From the NCBI GenBank assembly GCA_022865685.1, contig JALHUB010000184.1:1-7920 (forward strand): 7,920 bases of DNA. Direction: 5' to 3'. This stretch comes from Dehalococcoidia bacterium (lineage in GTDB: Bacteria > Chloroflexota > Dehalococcoidia > DSTF01 > JALHUB01). The position numbers and the translations under genes are program-made. This document shows positions 1-5,395 of this stretch, one piece after another (positions within the stretch are counted from its first letter, which is position 1; every line of letters starts with the position of its first letter). The notes beneath the pieces are model-generated. The model made no database searches, had not been told where the DNA came from, and saw nothing but the letters and a program-made list of their open reading frames with translations.

Positions 1-271
1 CGGAGGCGTAGCGGATGAGGTCGAACAGGTCGGGGCGCATCATGGGGTCGCCGCCCGTTACGATGAGGATGGGGCGTCCCACGCCGACGAGGTCGTCGAT
101 AAGGCGGAACCCCTCATCCGTCGTTAGCTCGCGCGGGTCACGCTTCGGCTGCGCTTCGGCGCGACAGTGGATGCAGGCGTAGGCGCAGGCGCGCGTGACC
201 TCCCAGGCGACGGTGAACGGCGTCTGGTTGAAGTCGACCTCCAGGAGGGGACGTTTGGGCTGTTCGGTCAT
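1..271 (-). CDS. Radical SAM (SPASM-type, TIGR04053-like) protein, N-terminal part
   Basis: The first 90 codons of a gene that runs off the left edge. Seen: ATG at 271, then an in-frame TAG 21 bases upstream of it, so the start is well bounded. The protein begins MTEQPKRPLLEVDFNQTPF. A radical SAM iron-sulfur motif CAYACIHC follows (Cys29, Cys33, Cys36, spacing CxxxCxxC), then the stretch HCRAEAQP-RDPRELTT. A GGDP motif at 73-76 corresponds to the SAM-binding GGE loop. Family knowledge: the DFNQTPF and CRAEAQP signatures resemble the TIGR04053 radical SAM/SPASM group, related to AhbD, NirJ and PqqE, which use a [4Fe-4S] cluster to cleave S-adenosylmethionine and modify a peptide or tetrapyrrole. 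Its C-terminal SPASM domain would lie outside the window, so the substrate cannot be inferred. I see no strong Shine-Dalgarno site and only weak -10 candidates (for example TAAGAT at 300-295). Confidence 0.88.
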   Translation of the reverse strand, partial: MTEQPKRPLLEVDFNQTPFTVAWEVTRACAYACIHCRAEAQPKRDPRELTTDEGFRLIDDLVGVGRPILIVTGGDPMMRPDLFDLIRYAS

Positions 272-606
272 GTCGATGCGCTGCCTACACTACCATCTTA
301 AGGGTTGAGCGCGGGCGCTGGCGAGAGGGCGTCAGAAGGGACAGACGGCGTCAGGGTTGAACGTGGGGTTGCCGGAAGAGACAGCCATCCGGCGGAAATA
401 GGGGCCGTTCAGCGGCGCGATCAGGGTTTCCCCCGATTCAGACTGATGCCCCGCTCGGTGCACAATGAGAGCGCATTAGGAAGTGGCTCAGACGGTCGCT
501 CTCCGCTCCTGCGGCCGGACCGTCACAGACCGCCTCCGCGGGTTGTCCGCTCTGGTAATGGTGGCGGGACTAGACCGGACAACACGTAACTAACCCAGAT
601 CGCCGC
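272..606. other. 335-bp gap with inverted repeats, no convincing gene
   Basis: Lies downstream of dut and upstream of the radical SAM gene, both on the minus strand. A 94-codon open frame at 305-589 (+) starts with TTG, has no ribosome binding site, and encodes a low-complexity G/R/S/P-rich product typical of chance frames in G+C-rich DNA. Seen structure: GTTGTCCG at 542-549 pairs with CGGACAAC at 576-583 (8 bp, 26-base loop). GACGGTC at 491-497 pairs with GACCGTC at 518-524 (7 bp). GCCGGA at 371-376 pairs with TCCGGC at 388-393. Short direct repeats also occur: AGGGTTGA at 301 and 353, GGCGTCAG at 328 and 347. These could be dut 3' structure or a structured leader of the radical SAM mRNA. 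I recognise no RNase P RNA, tmRNA, SRP RNA or known riboswitch consensus. Confidence 0.5.
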
Positions 607-1047
607 CTATTGACCTGTCGAGCCGTGACCGCCCGCGCCGCGCGCCGTCTCCGTCAGCTCCTCAATCTCCACCACGTCCAGCTCCCCCAGTCGCGTCACC
701 ACTAGCTGCGCGATACGGTCGCCATTGGCGATTCGATACTCTTCGACATCGCCGAAGAGGTACATGGTCACGAGCACCTCGCCGCGGTAATCGCTGTCGA
801 TAGTGCCGAACGTTACGCCGACTCCCTTGGCCGCCAGGCCGGAGCGCGGGCGCACCTGCACGTCGAAGCCGCGCGGGAACTCGATGGCTATGCCCGTGCC
901 CACGCGCAGCGGTCTCCGGCCGAGCACGACATGGTCGCGGCCGTCGACGCAGGCATACAGATCGAAGCCGGAGGAGCCTTCGGTCGCCCGCTCGGGCAGT
1001 CGCGCGCCTGGGCGCAATCGTTTCACCTTGAGTAGGCTTGTTTCCAT
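607..1047 (-). CDS. dut: Deoxyuridine 5'-triphosphate nucleotidohydrolase (dUTPase)
   Basis: Hydrolyses dUTP to dUMP and pyrophosphate in the cytoplasm, which keeps uracil out of DNA and supplies dUMP for thymidylate synthesis. The 146-residue product has the usual length of the trimeric all-beta family and all five motifs: I SSGFDLYA (25-32), II PRSGLA (67-72), III GTIDSDYRGEV (81-91, catalytic Asp84 and base-stacking-loop Tyr87), IV GDRIAQLV (109-116) and V RGAGGHGSTG (136-145). Motif V carries His141 where E. coli and human enzymes have Phe; mycobacterial dUTPases also use His here to stack on the uracil. A longer reading back to 1209 adds 54 residues that do not look like dUTPase; the ATG at 1047 gives the canonical N-terminus. 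No Shine-Dalgarno site is visible, but a promoter lies just upstream and predicts a very short leader. The ThyX gene, which uses the product, lies about 6 kb away on the same strand. Confidence 0.96.
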   Translation of the reverse strand: METSLLKVKRLRPGARLPERATEGSSGFDLYACVDGRDHVVLGRRPLRVGTGIAIEFPRGFDVQVRPRSGLAAKGVGVTFGTIDSDYRGEVLVTMYLFGDVEEYRIANGDRIAQLVVTRLGELDVVEIEELTETARGAGGHGSTGQ

Positions 1048-1064
1048 CGCCGGCACTGGACGCG

Positions 1065-1094
1065 AGTATAAATGGCGCCTGCGATCGCGGGCAA
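1065..1094 (-). promoter_or_regulatory. Predicted sigma70-like promoter of dut
   Basis: Read on the minus strand: -35 TTGCCC (1094-1089), 18-bp spacer, -10 TATACT (1070-1065). The -10 matches five of six consensus bases and the -35 four of six. Transcription should start near 1058, giving a leader of only about 11 bases before the ATG at 1047, consistent with the missing Shine-Dalgarno sequence. Confidence 0.5.
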
Positions 1095-1153
1095 GGCGGC
1101 TGCCTCCGATCACCCGAAGGGTGCAGCAGATTGCCGGAGTCGGAAGTGGTCTA

Positions 1154-1181
1154 TTGCTAATAAGAGAACCCGTGATACAAT
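1154..1181 (+). promoter_or_regulatory. Predicted promoter of the acyl-CoA dehydrogenase gene
   Basis: -35 TTGCTA (1154-1159), 16-bp spacer, -10 TACAAT (1176-1181). This predicts a leader of about 35 bases carrying the GGGAGG ribosome binding site at 1212-1217. The two promoters of this divergent intergenic region face away from each other with about 60 bases between their -35 boxes. A small CACCC/GGGTG palindrome at 1111-1123 lies between them. Confidence 0.5.
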
Positions 1182-1223
1182 CCGGAACCGTCGGTAGGAA
1201 TCTGAGCAAGCGGGAGGTTGACC

Positions 1224-2402
1224 ATGGCCGATTTCGGTCTGAATGAAGAAGAACGGATGGTCCAGCAACTGGCGCATGAGTTCGCGGTCAAGGAGATCCG
1301 ACCTCACGCCGCGTACTACGACGAGCACGAGGAGGTCCCGCGCGACATCATTCTCAAGGCGAACTCGCTGGGACTGTCCGCGGGCATGTTCGGCCAGAGT
1401 GAGTCGATTCTCATATCACCGGTCGTCACCGAGGAGCTGTCGTGGGGCGACAGCGGTGTTGCCCTGTCCATCTCGTCGAGCGGGCTGGCGCTGGCTGCCA
1501 TCGTTGGCATGGGCACCGACGAACAGAAGGACGAGTGGATCCCGAAGTGCATGAGCACCGAGACGGAGCTTCGTTTGGGCGCCTATTGCCTCACCGAGCC
1601 GGAAGCAGGCTCCGACGTCGCCAACATCTCCACGACCGCTGTCAAGGACGGCGACGACTACATCCTCAACGGCACCAAGCGTTTCATCACCAACGGCGGT
1701 ATCGCCGACGTGCACGTGGTCTTCGCGACCGAGGACAAGAGCAAGAAGTGGGGCGGCCTCTGCGCCTTCGCCATCGAAAAGGGCACGCCGGGCCTCTCCA
1801 TGGGCACGGTCTGGAAGAAGATGGGCATCCGCGCCTCCTGGACGGCGGACGTTATCCTGGAGGACTGCCGCGTGCCCGCCCGCAACCGCCTGGGCCCGCC
1901 GCCGGGCGCAGCGCCGGGAACCGGAGGCGGCAGCGGCGCTCTGGGCGCCCTGTCCGCCCTGGAGCGCACGCGCCCGATGATCGGCTGCTTCGGCCTGGGC
2001 GTTGGCCGCGCTGCCTTCGAGTACGCGCTGGACTACTCCAAGGAGCGAATCCAGTTCGGCCGTCCGCTCGCTGCCAACGAGGCCATCGCCTTCAAGCTGG
2101 CGGACATGGCGATCGAGCTGGACGCCGCGCGACTTCTCATCTGGCGCGCCACCTGGATGGGCCGGACCCACGTTCCCTTCCTCCGCGGCGAGGGCAGCAT
2201 GGCGAAGGCCTTCCCATCGGACGCCGCCATGCGCGCGACCGTCGAGGCTGTGCAGATACTCGGCGGCTACGGCTATGTGAGCGAGTTCCCGGTCGAGAAG
2301 TGGATGCGCGACGCCAAGATATTCCAGATCTTTGAGGGGGCGAACGAGATCCAGCGACTGGTCATCGCCCGCGCCATCACCGGCGGGATCAAGAGCCGCT
2401 AG
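1224..2402 (+). CDS. Acyl-CoA dehydrogenase family protein
   Basis: A flavoenzyme that oxidises an acyl-CoA to the 2,3-enoyl-CoA and passes electrons to an electron-transfer flavoprotein, in fatty-acid or branched-chain acid breakdown. The 392-residue product has normal family length. Residues 1-115 form the N-terminal helical domain. CLTEPEAGSDVAN (122-134) is the first family signature in the FAD/substrate beta-domain. RIQFGRP (275-281) is the FAD-contact helix region. QILGGYGYVSEFP (344-356) is the second signature. IFQIFEGANEIQ (366-377) holds the likely catalytic base Glu371, at the position of Glu376 in MCAD. I chose ATG 1224, with GGAGG six bases upstream, over an in-frame TTG at 1218. 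Oddity: a Gly/Ala/Pro-rich linker (about 225-243) replaces the usual short loop after the beta-domain. Position 285-286 reads Glu-Ala, where the family usually has Gln-Ala. Chain-length specificity cannot be read from the sequence. A REP-like hairpin follows the stop. Confidence 0.95.
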   Translation: MADFGLNEEERMVQQLAHEFAVKEIRPHAAYYDEHEEVPRDIILKANSLGLSAGMFGQSESILISPVVTEELSWGDSGVALSISSSGLALAAIVGMGTDEQKDEWIPKCMSTETELRLGAYCLTEPEAGSDVANISTTAVKDGDDYILNGTKRFITNGGIADVHVVFATEDKSKKWGGLCAFAIEKGTPGLSMGTVWKKMGIRASWTADVILEDCRVPARNRLGPPPGAAPGTGGGSGALGALSALERTRPMIGCFGLGVGRAAFEYALDYSKERIQFGRPLAANEAIAFKLADMAIELDAARLLIWRATWMGRTHVPFLRGEGSMAKAFPSDAAMRATVEAVQILGGYGYVSEFPVEKWMRDAKIFQIFEGANEIQRLVIARAITGGIKSR

Positions 2403-2417
2403 GGGTCGCCACCTAAA

Positions 2418-2443
2418 CGTAGCCGGGACTTTCCAGTCCCGGC
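2418..2443 (+). repeat. REP-like hairpin with GTAG foot (type A, copy 1)
   Basis: GTAG at 2419-2422. Its final G starts a perfect 9-bp stem: GCCGGGACT (2422-2430), loop TTCC, AGTCCCGGC (2435-2443). The 26-base element is identical at 25 positions to the copy at 3287-3312, in the same orientation. It lies in the 89-bp gap between the convergent ends of the dehydrogenase and hydrolase genes and may also act as a bidirectional transcription barrier, although no T-run follows. GTAG-footed palindromes are the known substrates of RAYT (TnpA-REP) transposases; the assignment here rests on structure and repetition only. Confidence 0.7.
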
Positions 2444-2491
2444 CTCCGGATCGACATAGAACCTGTGGATTTTGTCTGGGCCGCTGCTAGC

Positions 2492-3172
2492 TCAGGGAAT
2501 GGGCTTGGCGCGGCCCGGATCTTCTCTCGCGGCCGCTTGCTCCTCCGGGCGCAGGCGCGCGACCAGCCACTCCCGCACCATCTGTCGCAGCTCCTCGCGG
2601 CGCTGTCGCAGGCTGTGCTTCGCGCCCTGGAGGATGATCAGCTCCTTCGGCTCGCCGGCGCGTTCGTAGACGTAGCGCGAGCATGCCGGCGGCAATCGCC
2701 TGTCGAGCTCGCCGTGCACGAGAAGGAGCGGTCTGGGCGCGATTCGAGGCGCCAGCGCCGTCCCCGCCGTCTGCGTGCTGAGCGTGACGACCGCATCGAC
2801 GTCGCGCGAAAGAGCGGCGGCGTTGATCACCACCGCGCCACCGTACGAATGCCCGACGAGTCCGATTCGCCCCGCGCCCTTCCGCTTCAGGAAAGCGACG
2901 CCGGCCAGGATGTCATGCGTGCCCTCCTCGACGTCGCCGGGCGCCACGTGCAGGCGAAAGTCCAGTCGCAGCGAGCTGACGCCGTCCGCGAGCAGGTCGG
3001 CGGCCAGCGTGGCGTAGATGGCGTTCGCGGGGCCGTCGAAGCCGCCGTCGGTGCCGCCGACGAAGACAACGCCGCCTCCGCCGCGCCTACCCTCGTGGTA
3101 GAGGCAGGAGATGAGGCCGAGCTTCGTCTGGAGATGCACCGGCTTCGCGCTTCCGGCCCGGTCGATGGGCAT
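2492..3172 (-). CDS. Alpha/beta hydrolase (dienelactone hydrolase-like fold)
   Basis: A 226-residue serine hydrolase, probably cytoplasmic: no signal peptide is visible. Seen: an oxyanion-region strand-loop GVVFVGGTDGGFDGP (34-48), nucleophile elbow GHSYGG with Ser109, acid Asp157 in HGELDRRLP, and base His186 in GAKHSL, in the order and spacing of a complete catalytic triad. There is little room for a cap domain. The substrate is unknown. Start: an ATG at 3238 is open but lies inside the BIME-like repeat, and the ATG at 3184 has no ribosome binding site. The ATG at 3172 has GGAGGG four bases upstream, so I prefer it. The C-terminal 20 residues are charged and Ala/Pro-rich and look dispensable. 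The gene follows the cupin gene on the same strand after a 141-bp gap full of hairpins, so co-transcription is possible but uncertain. Confidence 0.85.
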   Translation of the reverse strand: MPIDRAGSAKPVHLQTKLGLISCLYHEGRRGGGGVVFVGGTDGGFDGPANAIYATLAADLLADGVSSLRLDFRLHVAPGDVEEGTHDILAGVAFLKRKGAGRIGLVGHSYGGAVVINAAALSRDVDAVVTLSTQTAGTALAPRIAPRPLLLVHGELDRRLPPACSRYVYERAGEPKELIILQGAKHSLRQRREELRQMVREWLVARLRPEEQAAAREDPGRAKPIP

Positions 3173-3186
3173 ATATCCCTCCATCG

Positions 3187-3255
3187 CGCGTAGGTCGGGC
3201 GTCTCGCCCGACCGTTCTTCCCTCTGCCGAGCGGGCAAGATGCCCGCTCTACGCG
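3187..3255. repeat. BIME-like inverted pair of REP hairpins
   Basis: Two different hairpins face outward. Left, on the plus strand: GTAG at 3190-3193, stem GGTCGGGCG (3193-3201), loop TCT, CGCCCGACC (3205-3213). Right, on the minus strand: GTAG at 3252-3249, stem GAGCGGGCA (3249-3241), loop TCT, TGCCCGCTC (3237-3229). Both stems are perfect 9-mers. The element ends in 7-bp inverted repeats CGCGTAG (3187-3193) and CTACGCG (3249-3255). The stems share the core CGGGC-TCT-GCCCG and differ only by paired, compensatory changes. It sits just upstream of the hydrolase ribosome binding site, so it would be transcribed as structured leader or read-through RNA. Confidence 0.75.
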
Positions 3256-3286
3256 AAAAAGGATGGCCATGCGCTCCTCTAGGAAC

Positions 3287-3312
3287 CGTAGCCGCGACTT
3301 TCCAGTCCCGGC
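3287..3312 (+). repeat. REP-like hairpin with GTAG foot (type A, copy 2)
   Basis: GTAG at 3288-3291, stem GCCGCGACT (3291-3299), loop TTCC (3300-3303), AGTCCCGGC (3304-3312). It differs from copy 1 at one base (C at 3295), leaving a single C-C mismatch in the 9-bp stem. It ends one base before the cupin stop codon on the minus strand (3314-3316), so it could form a 3' hairpin on cupin mRNA. It shares orientation with copy 1, and the hydrolase gene plus the BIME-like element lie between the two copies. Confidence 0.7.
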
Positions 3313-3313
3313 G

Positions 3314-3643
3314 TCAGTCCACGCGCGGGATGCAACAAATGAAGCGCAGCACGCCGAAGCCGCTGTTCACGAACTGGTGCATCTCATTCGGTGCGACGAA
3401 CACCACGCGGTTGGCCTTGATCGGCGTCTTGCCATCGCTGCTGACGACCTCGCCCTCTCCGGCGAGCACGAACACCTCGTGCTCCCAGTCGTGCGAGTGC
3501 CAGGGCGTCGAGCTGCCCGGCTGGACCTCAAAGACGCGCATCACGAAGTTTGGCGCGCCGTCCTCCGGCGAGATGACCAGGCGCAGACTGACGCCGGGCA
3601 TCTCCTCCCTCTCTGTCACTTGTCGGAAGTCTCGAATCTTCAT
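3314..3643 (-). CDS. Small single-domain cupin protein
   Basis: A 109-residue cupin_2-type beta-barrel. Cupin motif 1 is complete: GSSTPWHSHDWEHEVFVLAGEG (cut here for reading as G43, His49, His51, Glu56, G62). Motif 2 appears as PNEMHQFVN with Pro85, His89 and Asn93. These His/Glu residues form the usual divalent-metal site. Such small cupins include sugar isomerases, dioxygenase-like enzymes and metal-dependent binding proteins, so the reaction cannot be assigned. Start: the frame opens upstream to 3790, but the extra 49 residues look non-coding and cross the promoter. The ATG at 3643 has GAGGT five bases upstream and begins with MKIRDFRQVTE, a natural cupin N-terminus. The gene is divergent from the NYN nuclease gene. 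Confidence 0.87.
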   Translation of the reverse strand: MKIRDFRQVTEREEMPGVSLRLVISPEDGAPNFVMRVFEVQPGSSTPWHSHDWEHEVFVLAGEGEVVSSDGKTPIKANRVVFVAPNEMHQFVNSGFGVLRFICCIPRVD

Positions 3644-3688
3644 ACCGCACCTCATCGCGTCGGTAGCTTGGTTCTTCGCCGTCGGGCA

Positions 3689-3718
3689 ATTATAGTTGCT
3701 GTCGTGGGTGGACGACAA
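3689..3718 (-). promoter_or_regulatory. Predicted sigma70-like promoter of the cupin gene
   Basis: On the minus strand: -35 TTGTCG (3718-3713), 18-bp spacer, perfect -10 TATAAT (3694-3689). Start of transcription would be near 3682, giving a leader of about 40 bases. A perfect 8-bp palindrome ACAATTGT at 3715-3722 overlaps the -35 box and could be an operator half, but it is short enough to be chance. Confidence 0.55.
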
Positions 3719-3755
3719 TTGTGTAGGACCGGCGCGTGCCCGCCGCGGGCGAACC

Positions 3756-3785
3756 GTGACGAACGCCCGTGCGACGGGATATAAT
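3756..3785 (+). promoter_or_regulatory. Predicted sigma70-like promoter of the NYN nuclease gene
   Basis: -35-like GTGACG (3756-3761), 18-bp spacer, perfect -10 TATAAT (3780-3785). Predicted start is near 3792, with a leader of about 25 bases that contains the ribosome binding site AGAGGT upstream of the ATG at 3817. Together with the cupin promoter this forms a back-to-back divergent pair, each with a consensus -10 box. Confidence 0.6.
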
Positions 3786-3816
3786 AGCATCAGAAGATTT
3801 TTATGAGAGGTAACAT

Positions 3817-4347
3817 ATGCCCGATAAGGTCATGATCTACATCGATGGTAGCAACGTCTACCACTCCCTGAAGTCGATCTATGGCTACACAAATCTCGAT
3901 TTCGAAGCCTTCACCAAGAAGCTGGCCGGCAAGCGCCAACTGGTCCGCGTCTACTATTACAATGCGCCTGTCGACCATACCAAGGAGCCTGAACGCTACA
4001 AGGAACAGCAGACCTTCTTCAACCGGATGCGTCGCATACCGTACCTGGAGGTCAGGCTGGGGCGGCTCGTCTATCGCAACTGGCCGACTGAACCGGCCTA
4101 TGAGAAAGGCATCGACGTCAAGATTGCAACCGACATCTTGGACCACGCCCATCGCGATCTCTATGACGTCGCCATTCTCGTAAGCGGGGACAACGACTTC
4201 GCAGACGCGCTCCAGGCGGTCAAGGACACGGGAAGACACGTCGAGGTGGCGCTCTTCGGCGACGCCTGGTCGTCGCAGCACCTGCGTGACGTCGCCGATA
4301 GGGCGATACGGATCGACAAGACGTTCATGAAGGGCTGCTGGAAATAG
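3817..4347 (+). CDS. NYN domain protein, LabA/DUF88-type PIN-like nuclease
   Basis: A 176-residue single-domain protein of the NYN branch of the PIN-like superfamily (family members include LabA-like proteins and the MARF1 RNase domain), which typically cleaves RNA with metal ions bound by clustered acids. Seen: N-terminal strand VMIYIDGSNVYHSL with Asp10 and Asn13; KGIDVKIATDIL with Asp100 and Asp106; and LVSGDNDFADAL with Asp125 and Asp127. These are the expected acidic residues, so the enzyme is probably active. No extra OST-HTH or zinc domain is present. Start: ATG 3817 with AGAGGT six bases before it. The gene has its own promoter and a hairpin at its end. Its first part is clearly lower in G+C than neighbours (94 of 180 bases, 52%, over 3841-4020), which hints at transfer. 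The RNA target is unknown. I see no antitoxin partner. Confidence 0.88.
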   Translation: MPDKVMIYIDGSNVYHSLKSIYGYTNLDFEAFTKKLAGKRQLVRVYYYNAPVDHTKEPERYKEQQTFFNRMRRIPYLEVRLGRLVYRNWPTEPAYEKGIDVKIATDILDHAHRDLYDVAILVSGDNDFADALQAVKDTGRHVEVALFGDAWSSQHLRDVADRAIRIDKTFMKGCWK

Positions 4348-4380
4348 CACAACGGGTTGCAAAGCAACCCGTTGAAGCTA
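4345..4380 (+). terminator. Strong hairpin directly after the NYN gene
   Basis: An 11-bp perfect stem, CAACGGGTTGC (4350-4360), loop AAA, GCAACCCGTTG (4364-4374). It is extended below a small internal loop by TAGC (4345-4348) pairing with GCTA (4377-4380), where the first three bases are the NYN stop codon. It is a likely transcription end or mRNA-stabilising structure. There is no T-run after it, so it is not a textbook intrinsic terminator. Confidence 0.5.
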
Positions 4381-4384
4381 ATCG

Positions 4385-4409
4385 CCTGAGATTGCCCGGC
4401 ATTCTCAGG
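4385..4409. repeat. Inverted repeat upstream of nfo, possible operator
   Basis: CCTGAGA (4385-4391) and TCTCAGG (4403-4409), perfect 7-bp arms around an 11-base centre. The right arm covers the predicted -35 box of nfo, a position suited to a repressor site. It could instead be a second hairpin behind the NYN gene. Confidence 0.4.
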
Positions 4410-4429
4410 GGGTCCAGCGCTTGTATTAT
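4402..4429 (+). promoter_or_regulatory. Possible promoter of nfo
   Basis: -35-like TTCTCA (4402-4407, four of six), 16-bp spacer, -10 TATTAT (4424-4429, five of six). It would give a leader of about 90 bases before the ATG at 4529. A shifted -10, TATAGT at 4427-4432, is an alternative. Confidence 0.4.
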
Positions 4430-4528
4430 AGTCCGCCGCGGCAGGATGTCAACCCCTTTCGCGCAGATTCGTCGAATATTGCCGCGTTGATTTCGAACTC
4501 GGCGACTGCAGGAAGCGAGGACGGGACC

Positions 4529-5395
4529 ATGAGGGTCGGCGCGCACGTCTCCACGTCGGGCGGCCTGGACAAGGCGATTGATCGCGCGCGGGCCATGGGC
4601 GCGGAGACGATCCAGATATTCGGCGGCCCGCCCCAGACCTGGCGCCGTCGCAGCTACGCTGACGAGGAGACCAACGCTTTCCGCGAAAAGGCCGCTGCCG
4701 CTGACGTTGGTCCCGTCTTCCTCCACGCCATCTATCTCATCAGCCTCGTCAGCGACGACCCCGTCGCGAAGGAGAAGGGGCAGGCGTCGCTCGTCGCCGA
4801 CCTGGAGCTTTGCCCGCGCATCGGCGCCAAGGGGAGCAGCGTCCATGCGGGCAGCCACAAGGGCGCTGGCTTCGAGGCCGTGCTGGAACGCGTTGCGGCC
4901 GCCATCCGGCGCGTGCTCAAGGCGACGCCTCACGACTCCTGGCTCGTCCTGGAGAACAGCGCCGGCATGGGCGGCAGCGTCGGCGCGCACTTCCACGAGC
5001 TGGGAGCGATAATCCGCGAGGTGGGCGACGCACGCGTCAAGGTGTGCCTGGACACGCAGCACGCTTTCGCCATGGGCTACGACCTGATCACGGAGAAGGG
5101 GCTGACGGCGACGGTCGGCGAGTTCAAGCGCGAGATCGGTCTGGACGCACTGGTGGCCTGCCACGCGAACGACTCGAAGGTGCCGCTCGGGGGCGTGCGC
5201 GACCGCCACGAGAACATCGGCGAGGGCCACATCGGCCGCGACGGCTTCCGGCGAATCATGTCGCATCCCGCTTTCGCGAAGGTACCGTTTATCATCGAGG
5301 TGCCGGGTTTCGGCAACCTGGGGCCGGACAAGGAGAACCTGGACATCCTCAAGGAGATACGCCGCGAGGCGGGCGCGGAAGAAAAGCGGTCCTAG
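4529..5395 (+). CDS. nfo: Endonuclease IV family AP endonuclease
   Basis: Cuts the DNA backbone 5' to abasic sites during base excision repair. The 288-residue protein has the length and TIM-barrel motif order of endonuclease IV. All nine trinuclear zinc ligands can be placed by comparison with the E. coli enzyme: His66 (FLHAIYL), His106 (SVHAGSHKG), Glu142 (LENSAGMG), Asp175 and His178 (CLDTQHAFAMGYD), His212 (CHANDSK), Asp225 and His227 (DRHENIGEGHIG) and Glu257 (IIEVPG). The protein is therefore very probably catalytic. Start: a TTG at 4421 opens the frame earlier, but MRVGAHVSTSGG from the ATG at 4529 is the canonical N-terminus, with GAGG eight bases upstream. It follows the NYN gene but is separated by a hairpin and 181 bases, and it converges on the dehydrogenase gene, overlapping its stop codon. 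In the DNA-contact loop the usual NPRQW-type segment reads PPQTW. Confidence 0.94.
   Translation: MRVGAHVSTSGGLDKAIDRARAMGAETIQIFGGPPQTWRRRSYADEETNAFREKAAAADVGPVFLHAIYLISLVSDDPVAKEKGQASLVADLELCPRIGAKGSSVHAGSHKGAGFEAVLERVAAAIRRVLKATPHDSWLVLENSAGMGGSVGAHFHELGAIIREVGDARVKVCLDTQHAFAMGYDLITEKGLTATVGEFKREIGLDALVACHANDSKVPLGGVRDRHENIGEGHIGRDGFRRIMSHPAFAKVPFIIEVPGFGNLGPDKENLDILKEIRREAGAEEKRS

Noticed and set aside
305..589. 94-codon open frame in the first intergenic gap
   Set aside because: TTG start, no ribosome binding site, low-complexity charged composition and no recognisable motif; chance frames are common in G+C-rich DNA.
1048..1209. N-terminal extension of dUTPase
   Set aside because: The extra 54 residues do not resemble the family, cross the predicted dut promoter, and are out of line with the usual length near 146.
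1416..2171. Long antisense open frame within the acyl-CoA dehydrogenase gene
   Set aside because: A shadow of the real gene: its product is low-complexity and lacks motifs, while the sense frame has all family signatures.
3185..3238. Upstream ATG starts for the hydrolase
   Set aside because: 3238 lies inside the BIME-like repeat and 3184 lacks a ribosome binding site, while 3172 has GGAGGG at good spacing.
3817..4347. Toxin-antitoxin module (NYN/PIN nuclease with partner)
   Set aside because: No small co-directional partner gene lies next to it; the neighbours are a divergent cupin and the separately promoted nfo.
4344..4380. Integron attC site or gene-cassette boundary after the NYN gene
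   Set aside because: The ends do not fit RYYYAAC/GTTRRRY, the element is too short, and no matching site lies upstream of the gene.
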